Shown: positions 1 to 6,184 of the stretch, piece by piece | Numbering within the stretch: the stretch's first letter is position 1 | Layout of the letters: every line of letters begins with the position of its first letter | NCBI GenBank assembly: GCA_030591285.1 | Contig: JAUVBH010000100.1 | Location: 1 to 6,275 of the forward strand | DNA length: 6,275 nucleotides | Source: Thermoplasmatota archaeon | Lineage (GTDB): Archaea > Thermoplasmatota > Penumbrarchaeia > Penumbrarchaeales > Penumbrarchaeaceae | Direction: 5' to 3' | Made by a program: the position numbers and the translations under genes | Notes under the pieces: generated by a model | Databases searched by the model: none | Told to the model about the DNA's origin: nothing | What the model saw: the letters and a program-made list of their open reading frames with translations, nothing else

Positions 1-2789
1 AACCACCTGATACAGAATTAATAACAGATAGGAACGGTTCAATATTATTTGATGGACTGCAATTGGGACTCAATTGGCCAGAGCCGAACAATCTCACTTT
101 CCATATCGGCAAGGAACATTTCAATACTTTAGACCAAACTGGGGACATTAAAAGGATCCTATATGAGGGTAAAACAGTTCATTACAATATCACCCTCATC
201 GAGGATGATCCGGTTAAATATTTTTCTCCTGCCCATGGATCGAGTGGTCTGAACAATGACAAAACCAAGTTCAAGGTACGGGTTGGTTTTTTTCAAGACA
301 TGAATGCATCATCATTTACAGAGGGCACTGCTTTCATAGAGATTTTGAATGGAACAAAGGTTTCGGTTGTCCGAACATGGTATCCTTCTGAAAAACTTCT
401 GGAAATGAGTCCAGCGGAGGATCTGGAATTCAACACCACATATCGGTTCAATGTCACCCCACGGGTCAGAGATATCGATGGGAATGAAGTGCTCTGGAGA
501 ACGTTGAATTCTTCTTTCACAACCTGGCCGGACAGACCGATCGTGAAAGGGACAGTTCTTATCAATGGAACCGATGAAACAGCTCCACCGGGAACAGAGG
601 TCATGATTGACAGCACCCGGATAGAACTGGTAAATGGCACCTTCGAATCAAAGGTAAGGGAGGACACCGACCATACCATAATTGTATTTGGACCATCAAA
701 TGGATTGATCGACGAATACCTGTACTATGGTAACAGGACCGATCCTTACATGTTCAAATTGCAAAGAGGAGAAATACATGAAGTGAATACTCTGAAGGTC
801 TTCAAACATGAGACCAGTTCAGTGATGTTCCATGCAATGGACATTTATAAGAAACCAATTGAAGGTGTGACATTCACCCAAAGGATCACAAATGAGCAGC
901 AGATATCAGATAGTGAAGGTGTAGTTCTTTTCGATGAGATAAGGGTTGATATCAATACCTATTTCAAGGCTGAAAAGCCAAATTTTGATGATCACTATTT
1001 TGGCACTCCTCCCCTTGTTCAGGGTCTCACAACCTTCAATATCACTCTGGTGGAAGACACACCACCGTTTCAGATCATAGCAATTGGTGATCCTGGAGAT
1101 ATAGAGATCCAGAACGGATCGATCATTCATCAAGACAGCGAGTTCAGGATAACCTTCGAACCTGAAATGGATGAGGTGTCTGTCAACAAGAATACGATTA
1201 AATTATTCGATGCCGTTGGAACCGAGGTGCCCTGTAGGTTGAAGAACGAAACAGGTTCCTACAAGCGATGGAGACTGGTTCCAGAAGGTCAACTGTCCTT
1301 TAATTCCAATTACTCGATCTGGTTAAGCAAAGAACTTATTGATAGAGAAGGGACGAAACCTCTCTGGAGGGATTTTCTCTACAGTTTCAGGACAGAGAAA
1401 TTGAGAAGTGCTACCATCACTGGCAAGGTTACCTTCAGAGATGAAAGCATTGAAAATATCCCGGTGGAGCTTGTGCATAATGGGATTGTTTTGGGATCAG
1501 ATGTTACTGACAGGTCTGGTTACTATTGGATCGATATCGAAATGAACCAGAGGACCTTGTATGATCTTGGAATTGTGGCCAATGGTTCCCACCTTGGTCT
1601 CAATACATCGGTCCTTTATATCAATCGCATTGGCGCAGGATGGCATAGAAATGAGATGAACTTAGATCTATCAAGGGTGGATGACAGAATAAATATTTCC
1701 TATACCAAAGACCCTCTGGGTATGATGATGATTAATGGTGTTATCATCATTGAATTCGATATGCCGATCTGGTTCACAGACCTAGGAAGCCTCAGGGAAA
1801 ATTTCTCGTTCGGGAATCCTCCCATGGACCTTGGAATTGAGGTATCAGAAGATAGAAAAAATATCAAATTGACCCCCATCGGGATCCTTGATCATGATAG
1901 AGTATATTCTCTGAGGATCTCAAAATTCCAACCTGGAAGCTATGATAATGAATTGATAGCCGAAGATGGATCCAAGGCATTGGTCCGGGGAGAAGTATAC
2001 GACATTTACACAGAATTCAGGCCAATTGACGTTATCATGCAAGATCCATCCATAGATGATCTAGAAGATGTCAGTGTAAGTCATGATTTCTACCTATATT
2101 TCACAAACAATACCGTGGATAAAGGTCTGATAGAAGAAAAAATTTCCATAAGGGAGGCCTTATCCTCCAGGGAAGTTGGAAATCTGACCTTCTCTTGGGC
2201 AACAACAGGCCGTTCGGTTGGAATATCCCATGATGATCTGATTCAAGGGACAGATTACATCCTGGAGCTGGAACCAGGATACTATGGAAAGAATGGAGCT
2301 TTTTGTAGACATTTATACATCGCATTCAGTACAGTGCCAAGGCCACCAATATTTCCTCCTTTTCAGTTGCCTGATCTATTCAAAGGAGAATTGATCCCGA
2401 TCTCTTTATTCAATCCACGGGATGATCCGATAAGGATCATTGTCATTCTACTGCCACCAACGGGTGACAATTTCACGACCATCAATATCATTGATATTAT
2501 AGTCCAATCAGGTGAGGAAAGGAATGTTCATTTGGACCTAACAGAAGTAGAAGCGGGCAATTACAGGTTTGAATTGCGAATATATGATGCTTTCGGGGAT
2601 CAACTTATCTCTTCATTTCAAGGATATACTGCCGTAATGGAAAGGGAAGCAGATGATGAAAAGGACAAGGATATCAGTCCGATCTATCTGCTGATCCCTG
2701 TTATCTTGATAGCTATCCTTTTGAGTCTATTTTCCATAAGATCATTCAGAAAAAAGGTCGATGACCAATTCGAGATCGAAGAAGAGTGA
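1..2789 (+). CDS. Large membrane-anchored cell-surface protein with Ig-like (SbsA/Big_5-type) and carboxypeptidase-regulatory-like modules; 5' partial
   Basis: The frame is open from base 3 to the TGA at 2787-2789, giving 928 visible residues. The start lies before the window; the TTG at 63 is internal, because the codons before it read as the end of a carboxypeptidase-regulatory-like module (TDRNGSILFDGL, residues 8-19). Approximate order: end of one regulatory-like module (1-67), Big_5-like (68-175), two regulatory-like modules (178-268, 270-350), Big_5-like (354-465), regulatory-like (468-560), two Big_5-like (561-673, 674-778), a CARDB-like beta domain (790-878), one transmembrane helix (892-913), then a basic and finally acidic tail (RSFRKK, then EIEEE). 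The first two Big_5 units share the ending LxFNxxY, then LWR, then SFxT (residues 141-174 and 431-464). About 22 N-x-S/T sequons suggest heavy glycosylation. I infer an extracellular structural or adhesion role with a type I membrane anchor. No catalytic motif was seen. Module names are from pattern recognition, not a profile search. Confidence 0.85.
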   Translation, partial: PPDTELITDRNGSILFDGLQLGLNWPEPNNLTFHIGKEHFNTLDQTGDIKRILYEGKTVHYNITLIEDDPVKYFSPAHGSSGLNNDKTKFKVRVGFFQDMNASSFTEGTAFIEILNGTKVSVVRTWYPSEKLLEMSPAEDLEFNTTYRFNVTPRVRDIDGNEVLWRTLNSSFTTWPDRPIVKGTVLINGTDETAPPGTEVMIDSTRIELVNGTFESKVREDTDHTIIVFGPSNGLIDEYLYYGNRTDPYMFKLQRGEIHEVNTLKVFKHETSSVMFHAMDIYKKPIEGVTFTQRITNEQQISDSEGVVLFDEIRVDINTYFKAEKPNFDDHYFGTPPLVQGLTTFNITLVEDTPPFQIIAIGDPGDIEIQNGSIIHQDSEFRITFEPEMDEVSVNKNTIKLFDAVGTEVPCRLKNETGSYKRWRLVPEGQLSFNSNYSIWLSKELIDREGTKPLWRDFLYSFRTEKLRSATITGKVTFRDESIENIPVELVHNGIVLGSDVTDRSGYYWIDIEMNQRTLYDLGIVANGSHLGLNTSVLYINRIGAGWHRNEMNLDLSRVDDRINISYTKDPLGMMMINGVIIIEFDMPIWFTDLGSLRENFSFGNPPMDLGIEVSEDRKNIKLTPIGILDHDRVYSLRISKFQPGSYDNELIAEDGSKALVRGEVYDIYTEFRPIDVIMQDPSIDDLEDVSVSHDFYLYFTNNTVDKGLIEEKISIREALSSREVGNLTFSWATTGRSVGISHDDLIQGTDYILELEPGYYGKNGAFCRHLYIAFSTVPRPPIFPPFQLPDLFKGELIPISLFNPRDDPIRIIVILLPPTGDNFTTINIIDIIVQSGEERNVHLDLTEVEAGNYRFELRIYDAFGDQLISSFQGYTAVMEREADDEKDKDISPIYLLIPVILIAILLSLFSIRSFRKKVDDQFEIEEE

Positions 2790-2892
2790 ACGTTTCTCAG
2801 TAAAAGTGAAGTGATATGAAATATATCTATCATCGAGGAAAGTTGAAGCATGTCCTCAAGGAAAACAATGTCAGTTATTTTCGGTTTGATCA
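2790..2892. other. Convergent intergenic gap, no clear terminator
   Basis: This 103-bp gap separates the 3' ends of two converging surface-protein genes. Only short T-rich tracts are present (for example GTTATTTTC on the plus strand near 2874, and ATTGTTTTCC on the minus strand near 2868). A weak 5-bp inverted repeat GAGGA/TCCTC (2835-2839 and 2853-2857) is too short to call a terminator. Archaeal termination at T-tracts is possible for both transcripts but cannot be placed. Confidence 0.4.
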
Positions 2893-4590
2893 TTATTTCT
2901 GTTTGGGATTGGAAGCTTTCCTTCTCATGTAAAACACAACTGCCCCCACACCTGCTGCGATCAAACCTACTGAGAAAACGATCAGGATAATGCCGCTTCC
3001 TCCTTCCTTCTCCTTTGTAACCACAATATTACTTGAAACACTACTTCTCATATCCAGCTCATTTACAACCTTTAATGTGATCTCGTAGGTCCCGCTATCC
3101 TCATAGGCATGGTCAGATCTGACACCAGTGGAATTCGTGCCATCTCCCCAATCCCATAGGTACTCTGTTATCCTCTGACCACTCATATCGTGAGTTCTTG
3201 AAGCATCGACCTCAACGGTCATCTTGTAGGTCTGGTTCTCGAACATTGCCACGGGACCAACATCTTTCTTGAGGAATGGGCCCTCCAATTGCTTGGCGAA
3301 CATTACCATGGACTGTCTCGCATCTGGTCCATCATCACCATCCATTCCGAAGGTGATTATCAATCTTCCATATTGATCAACATCACAGGTGAAGAAATCC
3401 CCAAGGTCCCTATCAGCGTTCCCACCGGTTCCTGTCGTTCTGATGGTTCCTGTATGCACATTTTCGATCACCGGTGAGATAACAAAGGAAACATTCTCAG
3501 CAAAGGCATTCGTTGTGATCGCTACATAGGTCCCCCATTCAACATCTTCTTCGACCTCATCGGAAATTTCCCCTGTTGCGTTGGTATCATACCAGGTCAA
3601 AGCTACCCTTCCAGGATCTCCTACGGTGATCCAAGGCAATACTCTGGTCCCTGGAGTATCCGTGACATTTGTGATCACCCACTGATCACCTTTATCCTGG
3701 GATACGGCCATGAAGACGTCCTCCTGGGTGGACCAAGTTAAGTACAAATTTCCTTCCAGGTCAACATCTGAAGCAATGAAAATATTTTGAGCATCACCTG
3801 CATCTGAAGTGACCTCTTTTCTTGTAAATGAATCCGCACCATCCTGTGAAACATAAACCGTTATCATACCACTTTCTTTGTTGGGAAGATATATTGTCCC
3901 ATCAACTTGATCCACACAGAAATGGTCCCTGGAACCTACATTGGATGTCACTGCCTGTCTGTTGTTTCCCATTGTCCACATGAATCCTCTGGATGACCAC
4001 TGGGACCTCTGGATGACAAGTCCCAAGGGGATGTCGTTATAGACCATGTACAGAGTTTCTGATTGGGACCCGGGCAATGTTCCAACTGTTGGGCCCATGC
4101 TGAGCCATTGGCGGTCGCCAACCCTTGTAACAGTAGCCAATGGATTTCTTATCCAGGTGTTCCCGCCATCTTTTGATGTATCAATAGTGGAACTCCAGAG
4201 ATAAAGATCAGTGTAGTAGATGGTCCCGTCTGCTCCTATCGCAGTGTAGGAGTCACCGGACCCCAGTGCATTTCTCCCATATTCATGGGGCTCCCAGGTA
4301 TCTCCATGATCCTTGGATATCCATAGATTTCCACTCTGTCCCCCACCGATTCCTGTCGGTGAATCGATATAGAGCCATTCTTCACCATAGATACCAGGAC
4401 CAGCTACAATATGTGGTTCAAATCCTTCACCTGCAGAGCCGGGTATCTCATCAACAAAGAAATCGATATCACGATGTTCAGTTGCTTCCAGTTCACTCAT
4501 AGAGGTCTGTTGAGCATCGGTAGTGGAGAGAGGCATTAGAGGTATCAAGAAGAATAGTAAAAGCAGCACTGAATAGAACTTTCTGACCAA
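2893..4590 (-). CDS. Secreted Asp-box (BNR/sialidase-like) beta-propeller protein with PKD domain and C-terminal membrane anchor
   Basis: 565 residues from a TTG start at 4590-4588. This start is chosen because it lies 6 nt after GGAGAG and directly opens a signal peptide (VRK, a hydrophobic core, then TDAQQ; residues 1-28). An in-frame ATG at 4686 would bury the signal under 32 unlikely residues. Four Asp-box motifs are visible: SKDHGDTW (92-99), SKDGGNTW (139-146), SQDGADSF (248-255) and SQDKGDQW (297-304). Each follows a blade pattern like DxDGxIY, seen also at DVDLEGNLY and DVDQYGRL, so roughly five or six blades are likely. A PKD domain follows (about 451-525; WDWGDG near 479-484, then AYEDSGTYEITLKVV), then a transmembrane helix (about 532-555) and a basic tail (RRKASNPKQK). 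Databases may label such proteins exo-alpha-sialidase, but I see no FRIP/YRIP motif or clear arginine triad, so hydrolase activity is not supported. Inferred role: an outward-facing binding or adhesion protein. Five N-glycosylation sequons are present. Confidence 0.87.
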   Translation of the reverse strand: MVRKFYSVLLLLFFLIPLMPLSTTDAQQTSMSELEATEHRDIDFFVDEIPGSAGEGFEPHIVAGPGIYGEEWLYIDSPTGIGGGQSGNLWISKDHGDTWEPHEYGRNALGSGDSYTAIGADGTIYYTDLYLWSSTIDTSKDGGNTWIRNPLATVTRVGDRQWLSMGPTVGTLPGSQSETLYMVYNDIPLGLVIQRSQWSSRGFMWTMGNNRQAVTSNVGSRDHFCVDQVDGTIYLPNKESGMITVYVSQDGADSFTRKEVTSDAGDAQNIFIASDVDLEGNLYLTWSTQEDVFMAVSQDKGDQWVITNVTDTPGTRVLPWITVGDPGRVALTWYDTNATGEISDEVEEDVEWGTYVAITTNAFAENVSFVISPVIENVHTGTIRTTGTGGNADRDLGDFFTCDVDQYGRLIITFGMDGDDGPDARQSMVMFAKQLEGPFLKKDVGPVAMFENQTYKMTVEVDASRTHDMSGQRITEYLWDWGDGTNSTGVRSDHAYEDSGTYEITLKVVNELDMRSSVSSNIVVTKEKEGGSGIILIVFSVGLIAAGVGAVVFYMRRKASNPKQK

Positions 4591-4596
4591 ATTTAT

Positions 4597-4602
4597 CTCT
4601 CC
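4597..4602 (-). promoter_or_regulatory. Ribosome binding site deciding the TTG start of the propeller gene
   Basis: The minus strand reads GGAGAG, 6 nt before the TTG at 4590. Together with the signal peptide that begins right after the TTG, it supports this start over the in-frame ATG at 4686, which lies upstream of the likely promoter. Confidence 0.65.
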
Positions 4603-4644
4603 AAGAATTATCAGCTGGGAACATTTGTGACAACATCTATCCGC

Positions 4645-4652
4645 CTTATATT
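4645..4652 (-). promoter_or_regulatory. TATA-like element for the propeller gene
   Basis: The minus strand reads AATATAAG within ACAATATAAGGCGG. With the usual archaeal spacing of about 26 bp, transcription would start near 4622, leaving a leader of about 30 nt that contains the GGAGAG site. A second AT-rich match (CCAATATAG, about 4671-4679) is an alternative. Inferred from sequence only. Confidence 0.4.
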
Positions 4653-4709
4653 GTTTATGAAATAATCCACTATATTGGATCTCCATCTTTCTTCTTGGAA
4701 AATGAAACT

Positions 4710-5594
4710 CTATTCTTCAAAATAAACAGCCTGTCCATCGCTGGCAAGAAGAACTGTGGTCTTTCTTCCCTTGAACATTTTCTGCATGGAGACCAAAGGA
4801 ATATTGAAACCGGGTTCTCCAGTAACCGAATACCAGTACAGGGATGCCATCAATATCCCTTTCAAAGCATACACTATCAAACCGAAGAAGATCGTCACCA
4901 ACAGGATCATGAACAGAAGATACATCAGTATTGGGACCGCACCTGCGGTCAATGAGAGGAATGTCAAAACAATTAGAATGACCAACAAAATGATGTAGAT
5001 CACAATGACCGAGGTCCAGATACCGAAATTCGATATCAGGGACACACCCCAGTTCTTTCTCAATATCTCCTTAGATCTTTTTATTGCCTTGATGGGCCCC
5101 ACTTTTTCAAATATTATCACTGGCACAACAAAGTAGCACAGAACAGACCAGGCAAATCCAAGGAGTGTTGTAACGAACCTACCCAGGGAACTCAAGAAAG
5201 CAACAACGGTGGTGATCACTGTCCAGCTTATCAACGTGAACAATCTTGAAAAGGCGAGAATATAACCATCCCTCACTGAAGGTCTCTTCCCTTCCAGAAG
5301 AAGCTTACAGAAACCAACTATCGAAGCGTTGGATATGATCGCAACAAAGGCCATGAACATGTAAACGACGAGAGAACCCAGTATCAGAATAAGGATCAAC
5401 GATACCCTGGAACTCTCTGTTTGCTCCACCCAATCCTGCACACCGTAAACAAAACCGATGAAAACCATCAATAGACAGAAACTTGCAATGAATGCAAAAA
5501 ATGGGTAAGCCAACAACCTGGGATTCTTCCAGAGTACCTTGAAACAGGCACTGGTCAATCTCCAGGAATTTCGGAACTTGCCCCCCTCTTTCAA
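4710..5594 (-). CDS. DUF6159-like polytopic membrane protein of unknown function
   Basis: 294 residues, stop TAG at 4712-4710. The start is a TTG at 5594-5592: GAGGAG lies 5 nt upstream, an in-frame TGA lies at 5606-5604, and the next in-frame ATG is only at residue 43, inside the first membrane helix. Hydrophobic segments lie near residues 29-51, 64-98, 118-135, 140-163, 190-214 and 217-248, so about six helices are likely. The pattern matches what I recall of the DUF6159 family of archaea and bacteria: an N-terminal NSWRLxxxxFxVLWKNPRLL stretch, a middle GFAWSVLCYFVVPVIIFE segment (146-163), then VGPIKAIKRSKEILRKNWG (165-183) and SNFGIW. No catalytic or transport motif is seen, so no function is assigned. 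It sits 55 nt downstream of msrA on the same strand, with its own TATA-like element, so it may be read both alone and by read-through. Confidence 0.8.
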   Translation of the reverse strand: MKEGGKFRNSWRLTSACFKVLWKNPRLLAYPFFAFIASFCLLMVFIGFVYGVQDWVEQTESSRVSLILILILGSLVVYMFMAFVAIISNASIVGFCKLLLEGKRPSVRDGYILAFSRLFTLISWTVITTVVAFLSSLGRFVTTLLGFAWSVLCYFVVPVIIFEKVGPIKAIKRSKEILRKNWGVSLISNFGIWTSVIVIYIILLVILIVLTFLSLTAGAVPILMYLLFMILLVTIFFGLIVYALKGILMASLYWYSVTGEPGFNIPLVSMQKMFKGRKTTVLLASDGQAVYFEE

Positions 5595-5597
5595 ATC

Positions 5598-5628
5598 TAC
5601 TCCTCAATACTACAACAATGGAGGAGTA
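5598..5628 (-). repeat. Perfect 8-bp inverted repeat covering the DUF6159 gene ribosome binding site
   Basis: TACTCCTC (5598-5605) is the exact reverse complement of GAGGAGTA (5621-5628), with a 15-nt loop. In minus-strand RNA the downstream arm contains the GAGGAG ribosome binding site, so a transcript that includes both arms could fold and hide it. If transcription starts from the nearby TATA-like element (about 5607), the upstream arm is left out and the site stays open. The dyad could instead be a protein operator. Confidence 0.5.
5600..5605 (-). promoter_or_regulatory. Ribosome binding site for the TTG start of the DUF6159-like gene
   Basis: The minus strand reads GAGGAG, 5 nt before the TTG at 5594. 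It is a strong Shine-Dalgarno match and fixes a start that would otherwise be missed because the codon is not ATG. It is also the downstream arm of the dyad at 5598-5628. Confidence 0.75.
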
Positions 5629-5629
5629 T

Positions 5630-5637
5630 CAAATAAA
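5630..5637 (-). promoter_or_regulatory. TATA-like element for the DUF6159-like gene
   Basis: The minus strand reads TTTATTTG within GGATTTATTTGATAC, in the 55-nt gap after msrA. Typical archaeal spacing predicts a start of transcription near 5607, giving a short leader of about 13 nt that still contains GAGGAG. The T-richness could also serve as a weak msrA termination signal. Confidence 0.35.
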
Positions 5638-5649
5638 TCCTTTGAACGA

Positions 5650-6117
5650 TCAATGACAGCCGACATAACCATTCTTTTCGAAGTACTTCTGATGATATTC
5701 CTCTGCCTTGTAATACTCCATAACAGGAGAGATCTCTGTTACAATGGGTTTATGATAACTCTCGGAAGAGTCCCATTTCTTCATCACTTCTTTTGCTTCA
5801 TTCTCCTGTTTTGCTGAATTGAAGAAGATCACGGAACGATACTGCGATCCGAAATCTGGGCCCTGTCTGTTCATGGTCGTAGGATCGTGGATGGAAAAGA
5901 AATGGTCCAGCAATTCCCTGAAGGAAATGACCTCTGGATCGAACACCACCCTAACAACCTCAGCATGACCTGTTTTATCCGAACAGACCTCTTTGTAGGT
6001 CGGATCCTTGGTATTGCCACCAGTATAACCAACCGAGGTCTCTATGACACCATCCAATTGATCGAAAGATGCCTGGACTCCCCAAAAACAGCCTGCACCT
6101 AAGGTAACTTCATCCAT
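5650..6117 (-). CDS. msrA: Peptide-methionine (S)-S-oxide reductase MsrA
   Basis: 155 residues, complete, ATG at 6117-6115 and TGA at 5652-5650. MsrA reduces methionine S-sulfoxide in proteins and free methionine back to methionine, usually with thioredoxin-type reductant, in the cytosol. The hallmark GCFWG carries the nucleophilic Cys10. Tyr41, Glu53 (in GHAE), Asp88 and Tyr93 (in GPDFGSQYRS) match in spacing the E. coli MsrA residues Tyr82, Glu94, Asp129 and Tyr134, all offset by 41. A C-terminal GCH provides Cys154 as the probable resolving cysteine; Cys45 is an extra candidate. The protein is a compact single-domain form without the longer N-terminus of the E. coli enzyme and without a fused MsrB. 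The start is secure because the catalytic cysteine is only ten residues in. No strong Shine-Dalgarno site precedes it (GTAGTGAGAAG), and the predicted leader is very short, so it may be translated nearly leaderless. Confidence 0.97.
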   Translation of the reverse strand: MDEVTLGAGCFWGVQASFDQLDGVIETSVGYTGGNTKDPTYKEVCSDKTGHAEVVRVVFDPEVISFRELLDHFFSIHDPTTMNRQGPDFGSQYRSVIFFNSAKQENEAKEVMKKWDSSESYHKPIVTEISPVMEYYKAEEYHQKYFEKNGYVGCH

Positions 6118-6130
6118 CTTCTCACTACGT

Positions 6131-6138
6131 TATATAAA
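6131..6138 (+). promoter_or_regulatory. TATA box for the rightward gene starting at 6185
   Basis: TATATAAA within GTTATATAAAGC is the best archaeal TATA match in the window. On the plus strand it predicts transcription from about 6160 and a leader of about 25 nt that includes GGGGGT. Read on the minus strand it would place the msrA transcript start inside the msrA coding sequence, so it fits the rightward gene better. Confidence 0.55.
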
Positions 6139-6147
6139 GCAGAGCTT

Positions 6148-6156
6148 CTATTTATC
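6148..6156 (-). promoter_or_regulatory. TATA-like element for msrA
   Basis: The minus strand reads GATAAATAG. Typical spacing predicts transcription from about 6126, about 9 nt before the msrA ATG, so a very short leader. It lies inside the predicted promoter of the opposite gene, so the two promoters overlap. Confidence 0.35.
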
Positions 6157-6157
6157 G

Positions 6158-6169
6158 GTTAGACCTAAC
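6158..6169. repeat. Operator-like palindrome between divergent genes
   Basis: GTTAG-AC-CTAAC is a perfect 5-bp dyad with a 2-bp spacer. It sits at the predicted transcription start of the rightward gene and directly upstream of the msrA TATA-like element. A bound regulator could affect both genes. A 5-bp dyad can occur by chance, so this is only a candidate. Confidence 0.3.
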
Positions 6170-6172
6170 TGT

Positions 6173-6178
6173 GGGGGT
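6173..6178 (+). promoter_or_regulatory. Ribosome binding site supporting the TTG start at 6185
   Basis: GGGGGT differs by one base from the Shine-Dalgarno core GGAGGT and lies 6 nt before the TTG. There is no in-frame ATG or GTG between the predicted promoter and the end of the window. Confidence 0.5.
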
Positions 6179-6184
6179 ACAATT

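Noticed and set aside
63..65. TTG at 63 as the start of the first gene
   Set aside because: The same frame is open back to base 3 and encodes a recognisable regulatory-like module end (TDRNGSILFDGL), so the gene begins before the window.
1725..1750. 8-bp inverted repeat ATGATGAT / ATCATCAT
   Set aside because: It lies inside the first gene and is explained by runs of Met and Ile codons (MMMIN, VIII); no sign of a structured RNA.
2817..2933. Small plus-strand frame of 38 codons in the convergent gap
   Set aside because: It overlaps the end of the propeller gene in antisense, has no clear Shine-Dalgarno site and composition gives no support.
2850..2990. Small plus-strand frame of 46 codons with a hydrophobic start (MSVIFGLIII)
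   Set aside because: Most of it is antisense to the C-terminal coding region of the propeller gene, its ribosome binding site is poor, and the second half does not look protein-like.
4001..4025. 6-bp inverted repeat TGGGAC / GTCCCA
   Set aside because: Short, inside coding sequence, and not followed by a T-tract; likely chance.
4266..4502. Plus-strand frame of 78 codons opposite the propeller gene
   Set aside because: Histidine- and serine-rich translation typical of antisense to a coding region, with no ribosome binding site or domain signal.
4591..4686. 32-codon N-terminal extension of the propeller gene from the ATG at 4686, with a CCHKC stretch resembling a metal site
   Set aside because: It covers the likely promoter and ribosome binding site, and would place a signal peptide in the interior of the protein.
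6129..6138. TTTATATAA on the minus strand as the msrA TATA box
   Set aside because: Its centre is only about 17 bp from the ATG, which would put the start of transcription inside the coding sequence and lose the catalytic cysteine region; it fits the rightward gene instead.
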